In this document: one piece after another, positions 45,652-55,303 of the stretch | How positions within the stretch are numbered: position 1 is the stretch's first letter | Layout of the letters: every line of letters starts with the position of its first letter | Source: Pseudopedobacter alpinus | Lineage (GTDB): Bacteria; Bacteroidota; Bacteroidia; Sphingobacteriales; Sphingobacteriaceae | NCBI RefSeq assembly: GCF_042684645.1 | Contig: NZ_JBHULV010000052.1 | Span: forward strand, 124,001 to 188,000 | DNA: 64,000 nucleotides | Direction: 5' to 3' | Notes under the pieces: model-generated | What the model was told of the DNA's origin: nothing | Database searches by the model: none | What the model saw: the letters and a program-made list of their open reading frames with translations, nothing else | Position numbers and translations under genes: made by a program

Positions 45652-46422
45652 TTACCAATTTATTTTCTCTTTATTCAAAAAAGCCTGAATTCCCTTTTTG
45701 CAATCATTTGTAGCTCTGGCATGTGCATTCATTTCTGCTGCAAAATCTAAAGCTTCTGACAAAGACTTGTCTTGTACCTGATTAATTAGTTGCTTAGTTA
45801 ACGCAATAGATTGTGAAGATGTTGTTTTACAAAGTTTTTCTGCAAATTGTAATACATCTTTTTCTAAATCGCTTGTTGCGGATATGTAATTAACCAAACC
45901 TATGTTTTTTGCCTTATCAGCACTAATCAAATCTCCAGTTAGTAATAATTCCTTAGCTAAACTTTCTCCAACTTTACGAATTAAGAAAAGAGAAACTATA
46001 GCTGGTATAAAGCCTATCTTAACTTCGGTATAACCATATTTTGCTTCTGGCGTTGTAAAAATAAAATCGCAAACAGACGCTAAACCGCAACCACCAGCAA
46101 TGGCATGTCCAGCAACTTGAGCAATAACTATTTTAGGTTGATGATATATTTCAAGAAAAAGTTTTTTTAATAGGTTAGAGTCTTCCAAATTATCTTCAAA
46201 AGAATTTGCTTGTAATTTTTTTAAATAATCTAAATCGGCACCAGCACTAAAAACTTCTCCATTTGCTTTTAAAACAATAATTTTCACATCTTCATCAACT
46301 TCTGCTTTTTTAAAAGCTTTAATTAACGCAATAACTAATTCAGAGTTTAGTGCGTTTCGCTTCTCTGGCCTATTAATAATTATAGATGCAATTCTGTTTT
46401 TAACTTCGTAATGTATTAACAT
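45652..46422 (-). CDS. Enoyl-CoA hydratase/isomerase family
   Basis: The ATG at 46422 gives 256 residues (a TTG six bases further up is less likely). The crotonase pattern is complete: NRPEKRNALNSEL, SAGADLDYLKKL, AGHAIAGGCGLASVCD (oxyanion glycine) and YTEVKIGFIPAIVS (one catalytic glutamate). Such enzymes hydrate or isomerise enoyl-CoA thioesters; the exact substrate is not readable. It is 8 bp after comEC, at the end of that transcription unit, though its metabolic role has no obvious link to DNA uptake. Confidence 0.88.
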   Translation of the reverse strand: MLIHYEVKNRIASIIINRPEKRNALNSELVIALIKAFKKAEVDEDVKIIVLKANGEVFSAGADLDYLKKLQANSFEDNLEDSNLLKKLFLEIYHQPKIVIAQVAGHAIAGGCGLASVCDFIFTTPEAKYGYTEVKIGFIPAIVSLFLIRKVGESLAKELLLTGDLISADKAKNIGLVNYISATSDLEKDVLQFAEKLCKTTSSQSIALTKQLINQVQDKSLSEALDFAAEMNAHARATNDCKKGIQAFLNKEKINW

Positions 46423-46430
46423 ATTCAAAT

Positions 46431-48497
46431 TTATAATTTATACTCTAATGCAAATTCTCGCTTTAAAGTATGTGTTTTTATTTTTAAATTTTGGGCTTGT
46501 AATTTAAGGGCTTTAATTACAAAGTCTCTGTTTCTACCGTCTATAAGTAAGGTTTCAAATTTATTTTTTGTTAAAACTTTGTCCAAATTAATCACTTTAT
46601 TGCTACTCAATAATAACCAATCTTGTTTAGATTTTGAATAGAAATTAGTTTGATGATTAATAATTTTTAAGCTTTTATTATTAAAGTTGATTATTTTTTC
46701 ATCGCTACTTAAATGAGGGTTAATAAATTCAATATTGTTTACATTACAACTATCTAAATACGGTTTAACAGAAAATGTATAAGTAAATTCTTCTTTGTCT
46801 AAATCTGTAATTAAAACAGCGTTTCTTCCCTCAATTAATGCTATAGCAGTATTTTTTCTTAGGCTAAAAAAGGTGGCGTTTTTTTGGTTCATGTGCTTAA
46901 ACTGTTTTACTGTTAAACTAAAAACAATAAGTGTAATAAAAGCGTAACAATATTTTAAGTATTTAATATTTGCAACTGTAAATGTGATACTCGCTAGAAG
47001 CAAATAAAACAAAATAATTTCGAAACTATTTAACCAAACTTGGGTAATATTTGCGTGAGGAATATTTTCTATAAAATGAAGCCCATCATTAGTAAAAATG
47101 ATAAGTTTATTTAAAATGAAGCCTAAGAATTTAATTGCTGGCAGGTAAAACCAACTCAATAAAAAAGCGATACCCACATACATAATTAGAACTGCTGGGA
47201 TTACGATAAATACATTACTTAAAATAAAATATACCGGAAACTGATGAAAGTAAAATAAACTTATTGGTGCGGTAGCAATTTGTGCAGCAATAGAAACCGC
47301 CATTGTTGACCATATAAAACCTATAATTTTATTTTGAGTTTGGTAGATGGAATGCACTTTGGGATATAAATAAATTAATCCTCCAACGGCTACGTATGAA
47401 AGTTGGAAACCAACATTAACCAAGTTATACGGGTTGTAAAGCAGTAAAATAAAAGCAGAAATAGCCAGTACGTTAAATATATTTACTGATGATGATCTTG
47501 CTTTTGCAACTAACACAAAAGTAATCATTAATGCTGCTCTGCAAACAGAAGGAGCTAAGCCAGTTATTAGCGCATAAAACCAAACTAAGAAAATAATAAT
47601 TATAGTTTTTAAAATTTTAGTTTTTTGTTGTTTATCTAAAAACCCCAATAAATAGCTTAACAACATCACAACTATAGCTACATGCATACCCGAAACTGAG
47701 AGCACATGCATTGTACCTGTGTTAGAGTAAGTAGTTAATAACTCTTTATCTAATTGCGCTCTATAACCTAAAATTAAAGTAGAAGCAACAGCTTTAGCGT
47801 TGGCATTTTCTAAAAATTGATTAAATTTTAAAACTTGTTTTTCCCTAAAATCTAGAGCAAATGCAATAATTGGGTTCCCTTCGTTAATTCCTATTTTAGA
47901 AATTTGTCTTTGATTTATAAATGTTTGGTGGTAAATGTTTTGGAAAGATAAATACCTTCTATAATTAAATTCTGATGGATTATAAGCAGGTTCTGTTATT
48001 TGATATTTAGATTTTAATATAATTAAGTCTCCATAACTTAAATTTAAAGTTTTAGTGGTATCAAACCTTAATGCAATTAAAAGCTTACCTGTAGATGGTG
48101 TAATTTTATAATTATGAACGTTATTTTTAATATTTAAAGTAAACCTTGCAACGTCTCCTTTTATTTTTGGCGCTTCATTAACTACACCAATTAATTGTTG
48201 TGCTTGCAGTTTTGAAAAGTGATTTGGTTTGTAAATTTCTTTATGTTGGTTACATAGCACAATACCTGATATAAACATGGTGATGTAAACAAGTAAACCT
48301 GTGTAATGTCTTTTTAAATAAAGTTTAAAGTATTTATAGGTTAATGCAGTAATCAAAAGCGAAATTATACAACCAAACCAAATGTAATTGTACCATAAAT
48401 TTGGAGCTAAATTTTGAGTGATGGATAAAGCTACACCTACAATAAAAATTAAAACCAGACGCAAAAAAGGAACTTCGGTTTTAAAATATGCAATCAT
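46431..48497 (-). CDS. comEC: ComEC/Rec2-family DNA uptake channel protein
   Basis: A 688-residue protein with about ten membrane helices. An N-terminal DUF4131-like part is followed by the competence domain, with GMHVAIVVMLLSYLLGF and LITGLAPSVCRAALMITFVL. The last ~150 residues show no HxHxDH motif, so the metallo-hydrolase domain present in many ComEC proteins is missing or degenerate. In naturally competent bacteria ComEC passes single-stranded DNA across the inner membrane. It follows the HhH-barrel gene by 5 bp. Confidence 0.88.
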   Translation of the reverse strand: MIAYFKTEVPFLRLVLIFIVGVALSITQNLAPNLWYNYIWFGCIISLLITALTYKYFKLYLKRHYTGLLVYITMFISGIVLCNQHKEIYKPNHFSKLQAQQLIGVVNEAPKIKGDVARFTLNIKNNVHNYKITPSTGKLLIALRFDTTKTLNLSYGDLIILKSKYQITEPAYNPSEFNYRRYLSFQNIYHQTFINQRQISKIGINEGNPIIAFALDFREKQVLKFNQFLENANAKAVASTLILGYRAQLDKELLTTYSNTGTMHVLSVSGMHVAIVVMLLSYLLGFLDKQQKTKILKTIIIIFLVWFYALITGLAPSVCRAALMITFVLVAKARSSSVNIFNVLAISAFILLLYNPYNLVNVGFQLSYVAVGGLIYLYPKVHSIYQTQNKIIGFIWSTMAVSIAAQIATAPISLFYFHQFPVYFILSNVFIVIPAVLIMYVGIAFLLSWFYLPAIKFLGFILNKLIIFTNDGLHFIENIPHANITQVWLNSFEIILFYLLLASITFTVANIKYLKYCYAFITLIVFSLTVKQFKHMNQKNATFFSLRKNTAIALIEGRNAVLITDLDKEEFTYTFSVKPYLDSCNVNNIEFINPHLSSDEKIINFNNKSLKIINHQTNFYSKSKQDWLLLSSNKVINLDKVLTKNKFETLLIDGRNRDFVIKALKLQAQNLKIKTHTLKREFALEYKL

Positions 48498-48502
48498 ATA
48501 TT

Positions 48503-50563
48503 TTAGAATTGAAAACGTAATTGAACTTTAGCTTCAGAACGGTGATTGCCCTGTATCTCGTCTAAACCCGAACCAATAGTTGTTACACCGTTAAATTGCG
48601 TATAGCTGTATTTTATCCATAAATCAACACCTCGTTTAACATTGTACCGTACATTTGTATAATACCTTACACCTTGGTTTTGAAAACCGGGAATAGAAAA
48701 ACCATATAAAACATCGTTTTCGTAAGCGTAGATTCTGGTGTCAAAACCATCTGTATCAAACAATGCAAAACGCATATTACCAGACCATTTTGAACTTAAA
48801 GGACTGTAATTAATGTCCTGATAAGCTAAAAAACCAAATCTATTGGAAAAATTTTCTTCATGATACTGTACCATTTCTACCCTGTTTCTTAAAGAAAAAC
48901 TTTTATTAATTTGATATTGAACCTCAGCTCTGTAATTAGATTTTTTTACAAAATCTAAAACGTTTGTTGCCATTTGATTTGGCGAGTTTTGTTGCTTGTT
49001 TTGAAACTGATACCTTAATGTAAAACGTGTTACTCTATTGGGTGTGTAATTTAACTGACTAAAAATATCATATCCGCTTGAGGGAGCATCAACTCCAAAT
49101 TTAAGCCAAGGAAATTTAAATAAATCTGTATAAAAATCTAATTGAAACTTTCTGCTTGTTTTTATTTGTAAACCAGCATAAAATCCTTTTTCATTTACAG
49201 CTATAGAACCTTCACCAATACCTTGGTTGTAAAAAGAATAATAATCTTTTTGATAATTTCTGTGAAAAACAACTGCCGAAACAGCGGGAGATAAACTACT
49301 AATTAGTCCATTAAGGTAAGCAAAACCGGAATTTAAACTATGGGCAACTTCTCCAAAAAAGTAGGTATTATTTAGCGTATAGCTGTAATTAAAACCTAAA
49401 TTGTTTAATTTATTGCCACTAAATTCAAATTTATTATACAAAGCGTTACCAGCTGCAAAACTTTGGCTGTAGTTAGAGTGGTATGCTGTTAAACCTAAAG
49501 ATAATTTTCTGTGGTTATATTGCAAATTGCCTCCAAATAACAACTGGTCAATTCTTCTTCTGTTATTAAGTTCATTTGCAGTTCTGTGCAAACCACTTTG
49601 TTGTAAAGAAGAAATGTCTTCTAAATTAGTTAACGGATTTAAAGCAATACCAGCATCTAATTTATTTAAAGACACAAACGGAGTAAAATCAAATTTGCCA
49701 AAATTTACCTGGGTGGCGATCCCTCTAAAAAAAGAAAACTCATTTACAGAAGTATAGGGTCTTAATCCTAAATCTTGCTTTGCAACTGTAAAAATATCAG
49801 CACCTTTTCCAAAACTTAATCCGCTCCATAAAGTTAAACCCTGTCCAAATTGTAAGGCATAATCACCAATTACTAATTTTTTTATTTTTTTAATGTCTTT
49901 GATGTATAAACTTGCTGAAGAAAAATCGGGTCCAGATTGTCCGTTGGTATTATTCCAATATTTTTCTCCAGCATCTTTTTCTAAATTTAAAGAAAACTGA
50001 ATATTATTACTAAATGAGAATCGATACCTGGTAAAAACTCTTTCAGGTGTTCCTAAATATCTCGAACTTGTAGAAGATGCTGGAATGTTAAATCCTTTTT
50101 GTGTTTGTAAAAACCTACTAAATCTAATTAACAAGTCATGCTTACCATCTTTAAATAATTTATTAAAAGTAAAATTCTCAAAACCAGTAGGCGCATTAAT
50201 ACTTGAAAAATAGAGCAAGTTTTTTATGGTTTCTAAATCATACCCATCAATACTTTGTAATTCTAAAATGTCAATTAATTTGCCATTTACAGCTATATGT
50301 TCTAATAAATTATTGATTTGAAGCGGGTTTAAGAAAACCAATTCTTGTAATTGTTCTTTGTTGGTTTTATTTAAATTAATGTTATTTTTTTTATAAAAGT
50401 TAAGTCTTTCAACCAACTCTGTGTAATCAAAGTCTTCCGTTTGGTTAGCAACCACAGATTCAATAATATACTCTATAATAGGATCATTAGTTTGTTGGGC
50501 AAAAGAAATTTGTACAAAACCCAATAAAACCACAAAAAACAGCAGTTTAATTTTAAAACTCAT
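48503..50563 (-). CDS. Helix-hairpin-helix protein with large predicted beta-barrel
   Basis: A 686-residue protein. A signal peptide (about residues 1-22) is followed by a ComEA-like helix-hairpin-helix block, residues 62-118 (INLNKTNKEQLQELVFLNP and SIDGYDLETIKNLLYF). The remaining ~550 residues are full of alternating strands rich in Tyr, Phe, Asn and Gly, and the last residues (KVQLRFQF) end in a terminal Phe, typical of outer-membrane barrels. The first hairpin has LNP where DNA-binding HhH domains have GIG. It overlaps the PorV-like gene by 11 bp and precedes comEC by 5 bp. Confidence 0.75.
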   Translation of the reverse strand: MSFKIKLLFFVVLLGFVQISFAQQTNDPIIEYIIESVVANQTEDFDYTELVERLNFYKKNNINLNKTNKEQLQELVFLNPLQINNLLEHIAVNGKLIDILELQSIDGYDLETIKNLLYFSSINAPTGFENFTFNKLFKDGKHDLLIRFSRFLQTQKGFNIPASSTSSRYLGTPERVFTRYRFSFSNNIQFSLNLEKDAGEKYWNNTNGQSGPDFSSASLYIKDIKKIKKLVIGDYALQFGQGLTLWSGLSFGKGADIFTVAKQDLGLRPYTSVNEFSFFRGIATQVNFGKFDFTPFVSLNKLDAGIALNPLTNLEDISSLQQSGLHRTANELNNRRRIDQLLFGGNLQYNHRKLSLGLTAYHSNYSQSFAAGNALYNKFEFSGNKLNNLGFNYSYTLNNTYFFGEVAHSLNSGFAYLNGLISSLSPAVSAVVFHRNYQKDYYSFYNQGIGEGSIAVNEKGFYAGLQIKTSRKFQLDFYTDLFKFPWLKFGVDAPSSGYDIFSQLNYTPNRVTRFTLRYQFQNKQQNSPNQMATNVLDFVKKSNYRAEVQYQINKSFSLRNRVEMVQYHEENFSNRFGFLAYQDINYSPLSSKWSGNMRFALFDTDGFDTRIYAYENDVLYGFSIPGFQNQGVRYYTNVRYNVKRGVDLWIKYSYTQFNGVTTIGSGLDEIQGNHRSEAKVQLRFQF

Positions 50564-51353
50564 AACCCAAAGAAATTTGAGGTGAATAACCTAAAACTGG
50601 ATGAGATGCTACGGCAAAATCAATAACTACTTTTTGGTAATTTACACCAAAACCAACAAATTGTTTAAACGGATTAACTGACACTCCGCCTCTTAGCGCT
50701 ACAAATTTAACCACTTTGTATTCAACACCTGTTTTAAAATCAGCATCATTACCTAAAACTTTTTCAATTTCTGATGTGATAGATAACTGATCAGAAAAAA
50801 TATAATTTCCTCCAAACTGTATATGTGCGGGTATTTTTTGATCTGTGTTATCACCATATTTACTTTGATTTGGGTTAGAAATATGGGATGCAAGCCATAA
50901 TTTGGGTAAAACTCTATACTGTACGCCAATATCAACAGAAAAACTATTAGCATTCCCATAATTTGTAATGTTTATTTGATGATAGTTTAAACCAACAGCC
51001 AATAATAAATCTGGTCCAAAAGATTTTGCTAAGCTTAAACCAGTTTTTACCTCATTGTAACTATCAACTCCGTAACTTTGAAAGGCAGCACCAATGGTAT
51101 AACTTTTTACGGGTAGCGCAAATACAGCGGCTTGTGTGCTTAATTCTTTAACGCCAAACCTATTTTCATAACCAGCAGAAATTGTTGGCTTAGTAATGCC
51201 TGCTAAACCAGCTTGGTTCTTTTTTGCCGACCAAACATCTTGAATTGCAACACCTGCATTACCCAAAGCGGTGATTTTTGGGCCGTAATTTTCTTGGGCT
51301 TTTAATCCAAAATTTAGTAATCCAAAGAAGATAAAAATGTAGAGTTTCTTCAT
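50553..51353 (-). CDS. PorV/FadL-like outer-membrane beta-barrel protein
   Basis: The start is taken at the ATG at 51353, which begins the signal peptide MKKLYIFIFFGLLNFG; the frame is open 10 codons further. The 266-residue protein starts with ENYGPKITALGNAGVAIQDV, the ALGxAG segment of PorV/PorQ-type barrels, and ends in a barrel-type strand (ISLGYEF, terminal Phe). It overlaps the HhH-barrel gene by 11 bp, which implies coupled translation. Role unknown; PorV-type proteins elsewhere belong to type IX secretion or act as channels. Confidence 0.75.
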   Translation of the reverse strand: MKKLYIFIFFGLLNFGLKAQENYGPKITALGNAGVAIQDVWSAKKNQAGLAGITKPTISAGYENRFGVKELSTQAAVFALPVKSYTIGAAFQSYGVDSYNEVKTGLSLAKSFGPDLLLAVGLNYHQINITNYGNANSFSVDIGVQYRVLPKLWLASHISNPNQSKYGDNTDQKIPAHIQFGGNYIFSDQLSITSEIEKVLGNDADFKTGVEYKVVKFVALRGGVSVNPFKQFVGFGVNYQKVVIDFAVASHPVLGYSPQISLGYEF

Positions 51354-51442
51354 ACACAGTAGTTTTGCCATGAAATTAAGCATTCAATATTAATTTATTA
51401 GTATAATTATATAATTTGCTGTTTTTTTTGTAAGTTAAATTA

Positions 51443-52489
51443 ATGGAAACACAACAGCCTATATATGAAGTATTGTTAATTGGAGATTCGGGCAATATCA
51501 AAAGAAACCAACCTGATGAGATTTTAGAATTGCTAAAAAATCATCTACCTCAAAATGATCAATCGGCAGTTATATTTTTAGGCGACAACGTTTATCCTTA
51601 CGGTTTACCTGATGAAAAACATCCTTTAAGAAATGATGCGGAAGCAGTTTTAAATGCTCATTACAAAGCTGTTGAAAATTATAAAGGTAAAGTGATATTT
51701 ATTTCTGGCAACCATGATTGGAACAAAGGAAAAAGTGACGGTTTAAGTTATGTTTTAAGGCAAGAAGATTATTTAAACAATTTGTTTAAGCCTCAAACAG
51801 TTTACTTTCCAGAAAATGGTTGCCCAGGACCAAAAGAAATTGAAATAAACGATTCTTTAGTAATCATAGCCATTAACACACAATGGTGGGTGCAAAAAGG
51901 AGTAAGGCCTATTGGTCGTGAATTTAGCTGTGGACAAGAAACTGAGGAAGATTTTTTTGTTCAGTTAGAAAGTTTGTTAGAAAAAAATAAGGATAAAAGG
52001 ATTTTGGTAATAGGCCATTATCCCATTTATAGTAATTCTTTACATGGGGGTAAATATAAAATAAAGCATCACTTGTTTCCATTTACACTTTATAAAAAAA
52101 ACGCCTACTTACCACTGCCATTAGTGGGTTCACTTTTACCTATTTACCGAAAGTATTTCGGTGCAAGAGAAGACTTATCGCATCCAAGGTTTAAAATTTT
52201 AAGAAAGCGTTTAAAAGTGATTTTTAAGAAATATCCAGGTTTAATTTACGCTGCCGGACATGAACATAATTTACAATTTATAGAAAAATATCAGAATAAT
52301 TACATAGTTAGTGGAGCTGCATCTAAGGCAACTTACGTTATGGATAGTAAGTACTCTAGATTTGGAATATCTGCTAAAGGTTTTTTTAAACTAAAACTTT
52401 ACAAAGATTTAAAAATGAAAGTAGAAGTTTTAATTGTTGATGATAAAAACAAAGACGGTGAATTAGTTTATGATGGTTGGGTGCAATAA
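51443..52489 (+). CDS. Calcineurin-like metallophosphoesterase
   Basis: A 348-residue enzyme with the five phosphoesterase blocks: GDSGN (Asp15), FLGDNVYPYG (Asp48, Asn49), SGNHDWNKG (Asn90, His91, Asp92), GHYPIYS and AGHEHN. No signal peptide is visible, so it is probably cytosolic. Substrates in this superfamily range from phosphoproteins to nucleotides and lipids; not readable here. Its 3' end overlaps the convergent lipid-kinase gene by 27 bp. Confidence 0.88.
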   Translation: METQQPIYEVLLIGDSGNIKRNQPDEILELLKNHLPQNDQSAVIFLGDNVYPYGLPDEKHPLRNDAEAVLNAHYKAVENYKGKVIFISGNHDWNKGKSDGLSYVLRQEDYLNNLFKPQTVYFPENGCPGPKEIEINDSLVIIAINTQWWVQKGVRPIGREFSCGQETEEDFFVQLESLLEKNKDKRILVIGHYPIYSNSLHGGKYKIKHHLFPFTLYKKNAYLPLPLVGSLLPIYRKYFGAREDLSHPRFKILRKRLKVIFKKYPGLIYAAGHEHNLQFIEKYQNNYIVSGAASKATYVMDSKYSRFGISAKGFFKLKLYKDLKMKVEVLIVDDKNKDGELVYDGWVQ

Positions 52490-53380
52490 GTTAGGAGAGA
52501 TGATAACGTTTAAAGCATTTGGTAAGCTCTTTAAATTGATGGTGTTAACCTTATTCATGAGTTCACCATCATTTTGCAGTAAAGTTCTTTTAGTACACAT
52601 AACCTGCGCCTCCTTACAACTTATAACTTTATAATATTCAGAGTATTTTAAAGTATTTCTAAACATTTGATAAGCAATTTTAAATATTTTGTATTTAGGA
52701 AACGGCTTTACTATACAAATTTCAAAAAAACCATCATTTAATATCCCATCTGGGTTAATTACTGCGCTTGTACCATACTTTGTTGCATTGGCAAAAGTTA
52801 AGGATACTGCTTTGATGTTTAGAAATTTATTGTCGTAAGAAATTTTGAATCTATTGTTTTTTAAAAAAAACACTTCAAAAAAAAGATGTTTTGCGTAAAC
52901 AGAAAGCCCTCTTTTTGGGTCTAATTCGAACCTTTTAACAACTCTAGCATTTAAGCCAACATCTGCTAAATGCACAGATATTTTGTCGTTTACTTTTAAT
53001 AAATCTATCTTCTGAATTTTCCCTTTAACAATTAAATCAAAACAAGCAGGAAGTTCTAAAGGGATTTGCAATTCTTTAGCCATACCATTAGCAGAGCCAA
53101 GTGGAATAACTATTAAATTAATATTTGTATTATAAATTAAAGACGCCACCAAATTTATTGTCCCATCACCACCAACGGCCGCTATAATAGTTGGGTTAAA
53201 ATTTTCTATAATTTTTTCAATATCACTTTCAACGCTATTTCCTTCCACAAGGTATCTTTCAAAAGGATAGGCGTTTTTTTTAGCGTGTTCCTCAATGGTT
53301 TTATCAAGAGAAGTTTCTAGTTGAAGTCCTGCTTTTTTGTTTATTACAAATAATACTTTGGTTGGATTTTGCGCTTGCAT
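52463..53380 (-). CDS. Diacylglycerol kinase-like lipid kinase (YegS/BmrU type)
   Basis: A 305-residue kinase with the DAGK catalytic motif AAVGGDGTINLVASLIY (GGDGT at residues 70-74) and PLGSANGMAKELQIPL. It phosphorylates a lipid alcohol such as diacylglycerol, recycling or modifying membrane lipids. Convergent with the phosphoesterase gene with a 27-bp overlap; the MerR gene lies 41 bp upstream on the same strand. Confidence 0.85.
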   Translation of the reverse strand: MQAQNPTKVLFVINKKAGLQLETSLDKTIEEHAKKNAYPFERYLVEGNSVESDIEKIIENFNPTIIAAVGGDGTINLVASLIYNTNINLIVIPLGSANGMAKELQIPLELPACFDLIVKGKIQKIDLLKVNDKISVHLADVGLNARVVKRFELDPKRGLSVYAKHLFFEVFFLKNNRFKISYDNKFLNIKAVSLTFANATKYGTSAVINPDGILNDGFFEICIVKPFPKYKIFKIAYQMFRNTLKYSEYYKVISCKEAQVMCTKRTLLQNDGELMNKVNTINLKSLPNALNVIISPNLLHPTIIN

Positions 53381-53421
53381 TTTTTATTTTGGGTAGAAAT
53401 TAGAATAATTGAATTGGTAAT

Positions 53422-53757
53422 TTACAATTGTTCTTTCAATTCTAGCATAAAAGATTTTAGCTTTTCTAAAGACTCTATAACTTTTTGTTGTTCTACAACT
53501 TCATTTTTATTTTTTTTCATAAACTCTTTAGCACCTTGTATGGTAAAGCCTTTATCTTTAATTAAATTAAAAATTATTTTAAGGTTACTAATATCTTCAG
53601 GTCTAAATAATCTATTTCCTTTAGCATTTTTTTTAGGTTGTAAAATCTCAAATTCTTTCTCGTAAAACCTAATCATCGAGGTATTTACTTCAAACATTTC
53701 AGCAACTTCTCCAATCGGATAATAAAGCTTTTCTATTTCTTTTTCTTTGTAAGGCAT
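53422..53757 (-). CDS. MerR-family transcriptional regulator
   Basis: A 111-residue regulator. The N-terminal winged helix reads YYPIGEVAEMFEVNTSMIRF with YEKEFEILQP, the usual MerR DNA-binding pattern, and a coiled-coil dimerisation helix follows (ESLEKLKSFMLELKEQL). There is no cysteine-rich ligand site, so it belongs to the compact type seen in this phylum. It lies 11 bp after the M23 peptidase gene and may be transcribed with it. Confidence 0.85.
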   Translation of the reverse strand: MPYKEKEIEKLYYPIGEVAEMFEVNTSMIRFYEKEFEILQPKKNAKGNRLFRPEDISNLKIIFNLIKDKGFTIQGAKEFMKKNKNEVVEQQKVIESLEKLKSFMLELKEQL

Positions 53758-53768
53758 AAAAATTTATA

Positions 53769-54737
53769 TTAATCTAAAGATTGGTTGTCTCTTGAAGCAA
53801 CCTCAAGCATAGTTACATATTCAGAAGGTGTTAAATCGTTAAAAAAGAAATTTATAGGGTTTACTGGTTTTCCTGATTTATAGACTTCATAGTGGCAGTG
53901 TGGCCCAGTTGATGCTCCTGTATTGCCAACAAAACCAATAACATCTCCTCTTTTAACACTTTGCCCTTTCTTTACTTTAAATTTACTCATGTGAGCATAT
54001 TTGGTAGTATATCCATATCCATGGCTAATCATAATTCTATTTCCATAACCACGTTCAACACCGGCGGCAATAATACGCCCATCGCCAGTTGCATAAATAG
54101 GCGTTCCTATGGGTGCTGCAAAATCTAAACCTTCATGCATTTTACGTATTTTATATATTGGATGCATTCTATAACCAAAACCAGAAATTGAGCCACGTAA
54201 TTTTCTACTATCTATTGGCTGTATAGCAGGTATGCTTGCCATCATTTTACTTTTAGAGTTTACAGCTTTGGTTAGTTCATCGTAAGATTTAGATTGTATG
54301 TATAATTTCTTAGATATAACATCTAATTTCTTAGTGGTTTCAATCATTAATTTACTATAATCGTAATTTTCTAAGCTTTTATATCTGTTTATACCACCAA
54401 AACCAGCGTTTCTAACTTCTAAGGGAATTGGTTCTGCTTCAAATATTACCCTATAAATATTATCATCTCTTTGTTGCAAATCATTTATAACAACATCAAA
54501 CTGTTTTAAGCGTGTTTGTAATATTTCGTATTGTAAGCTTAAAGTGTTTATTTCTCTTTTTAACTGTTTTTCTTTTGGCGAATCTAAAAAAGTGTAGGCT
54601 AAAGCTATAATTACAAAAGAAAACACCAATGCTGTAGAAATAAAACCTAAACCTTTTAAAACCTTTATCCCTAAACTTAATTTTACTTTTTCGTATTTAA
54701 GGGTCTGGGAGTTAAAATAATATTTGGTTTTAGCCAT
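53769..54737 (-). CDS. Membrane-anchored M23 (LytM) peptidase
   Basis: The frame is open far upstream, but the ATG at 54737 starts MAKTKYYFNSQTLKYEKVKL, the normal beginning of this group, and is preferred (322 residues). One membrane helix (about residues 31-51) is followed by a coiled-coil region and a LytM domain with HEGLDFAAPIGTPIYA and GPHCHYEVYKSG, so the zinc ligands are intact. It probably cleaves peptidoglycan cross-links or activates an amidase at the septum or cell wall. Confidence 0.9.
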   Translation of the reverse strand: MAKTKYYFNSQTLKYEKVKLSLGIKVLKGLGFISTALVFSFVIIALAYTFLDSPKEKQLKREINTLSLQYEILQTRLKQFDVVINDLQQRDDNIYRVIFEAEPIPLEVRNAGFGGINRYKSLENYDYSKLMIETTKKLDVISKKLYIQSKSYDELTKAVNSKSKMMASIPAIQPIDSRKLRGSISGFGYRMHPIYKIRKMHEGLDFAAPIGTPIYATGDGRIIAAGVERGYGNRIMISHGYGYTTKYAHMSKFKVKKGQSVKRGDVIGFVGNTGASTGPHCHYEVYKSGKPVNPINFFFNDLTPSEYVTMLEVASRDNQSLD

Positions 54738-54851
54738 TAAGGATATTTTTAGAATAGTACGATTTTTGCAATTACAGCAAATGTAATAAAAAATTAAAAC
54801 GCAAATTAATTCAAAATCATATATAACAAATTTAAAAAAAAACAGCACAAA

Positions 54852-54880
54852 AAAAACCACTATCAACGATAGTGGTTTTT
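54852..54880 (-). terminator. Intrinsic terminator
   Basis: AAAAACCACTATC (54852-54864) pairs perfectly with GATAGTGGTTTTT (54868-54880) around a 3-base loop; the minus-strand transcript then has a long T run. It ends the small lipoprotein gene. Confidence 0.85.
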
Positions 54881-54901
54881 AAATTCTTTAAGACTTAAAT
54901 C

Positions 54902-55096
54902 TTATTGAGCAGCAGTTGTATCAACAGCAACCATAGAAGAATCACCAGCAACTGTATCAACAGCAGCAGTATCAACCATAATAGAATCCATTGAAGTTGA
55001 ATCTGCACTTTCTTCTGAAGCTTTGTTTGAATTACAAGCAACAACTGATAAAGAGATAGCTAAAGCAAAAAATCCGAATTTGAATAAGTTTTTCAT
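54902..55096 (-). CDS. Small Asp/Ser/Thr-rich lipoprotein
   Basis: Sixty-four residues. The signal peptide ends in LSVVAC, a lipobox with Cys21, after which the mature part is low-complexity, acidic and rich in Asp, Ser, Thr, Ala and Val (SMDSIMVDTAAVDTVAGDSS). It would be a tiny envelope lipoprotein with no globular domain. A single-gene unit with its own terminator. Role unknown. Confidence 0.65.
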   Translation of the reverse strand: MKNLFKFGFFALAISLSVVACNSNKASEESADSTSMDSIMVDTAAVDTVAGDSSMVAVDTTAAQ

Positions 55097-55303
55097 GTTA
55101 ATTTCTTTTTTATTTTGTGATTAATTTACTCTTTATACCCGAAAATTAAAAAGGTAACCCAAAAGCTAAAGAAAAATTTAATTATTTTTATTTTTTCAGA
55201 TAAACCTTTTAAAATCAACTAAATTGGATTAAAAATAAATAATGTAAAATTTATTTTTTTTTATGGATTTAGGGTTACAATTTAGCAGAAACAGTATTAA
55301 GTA

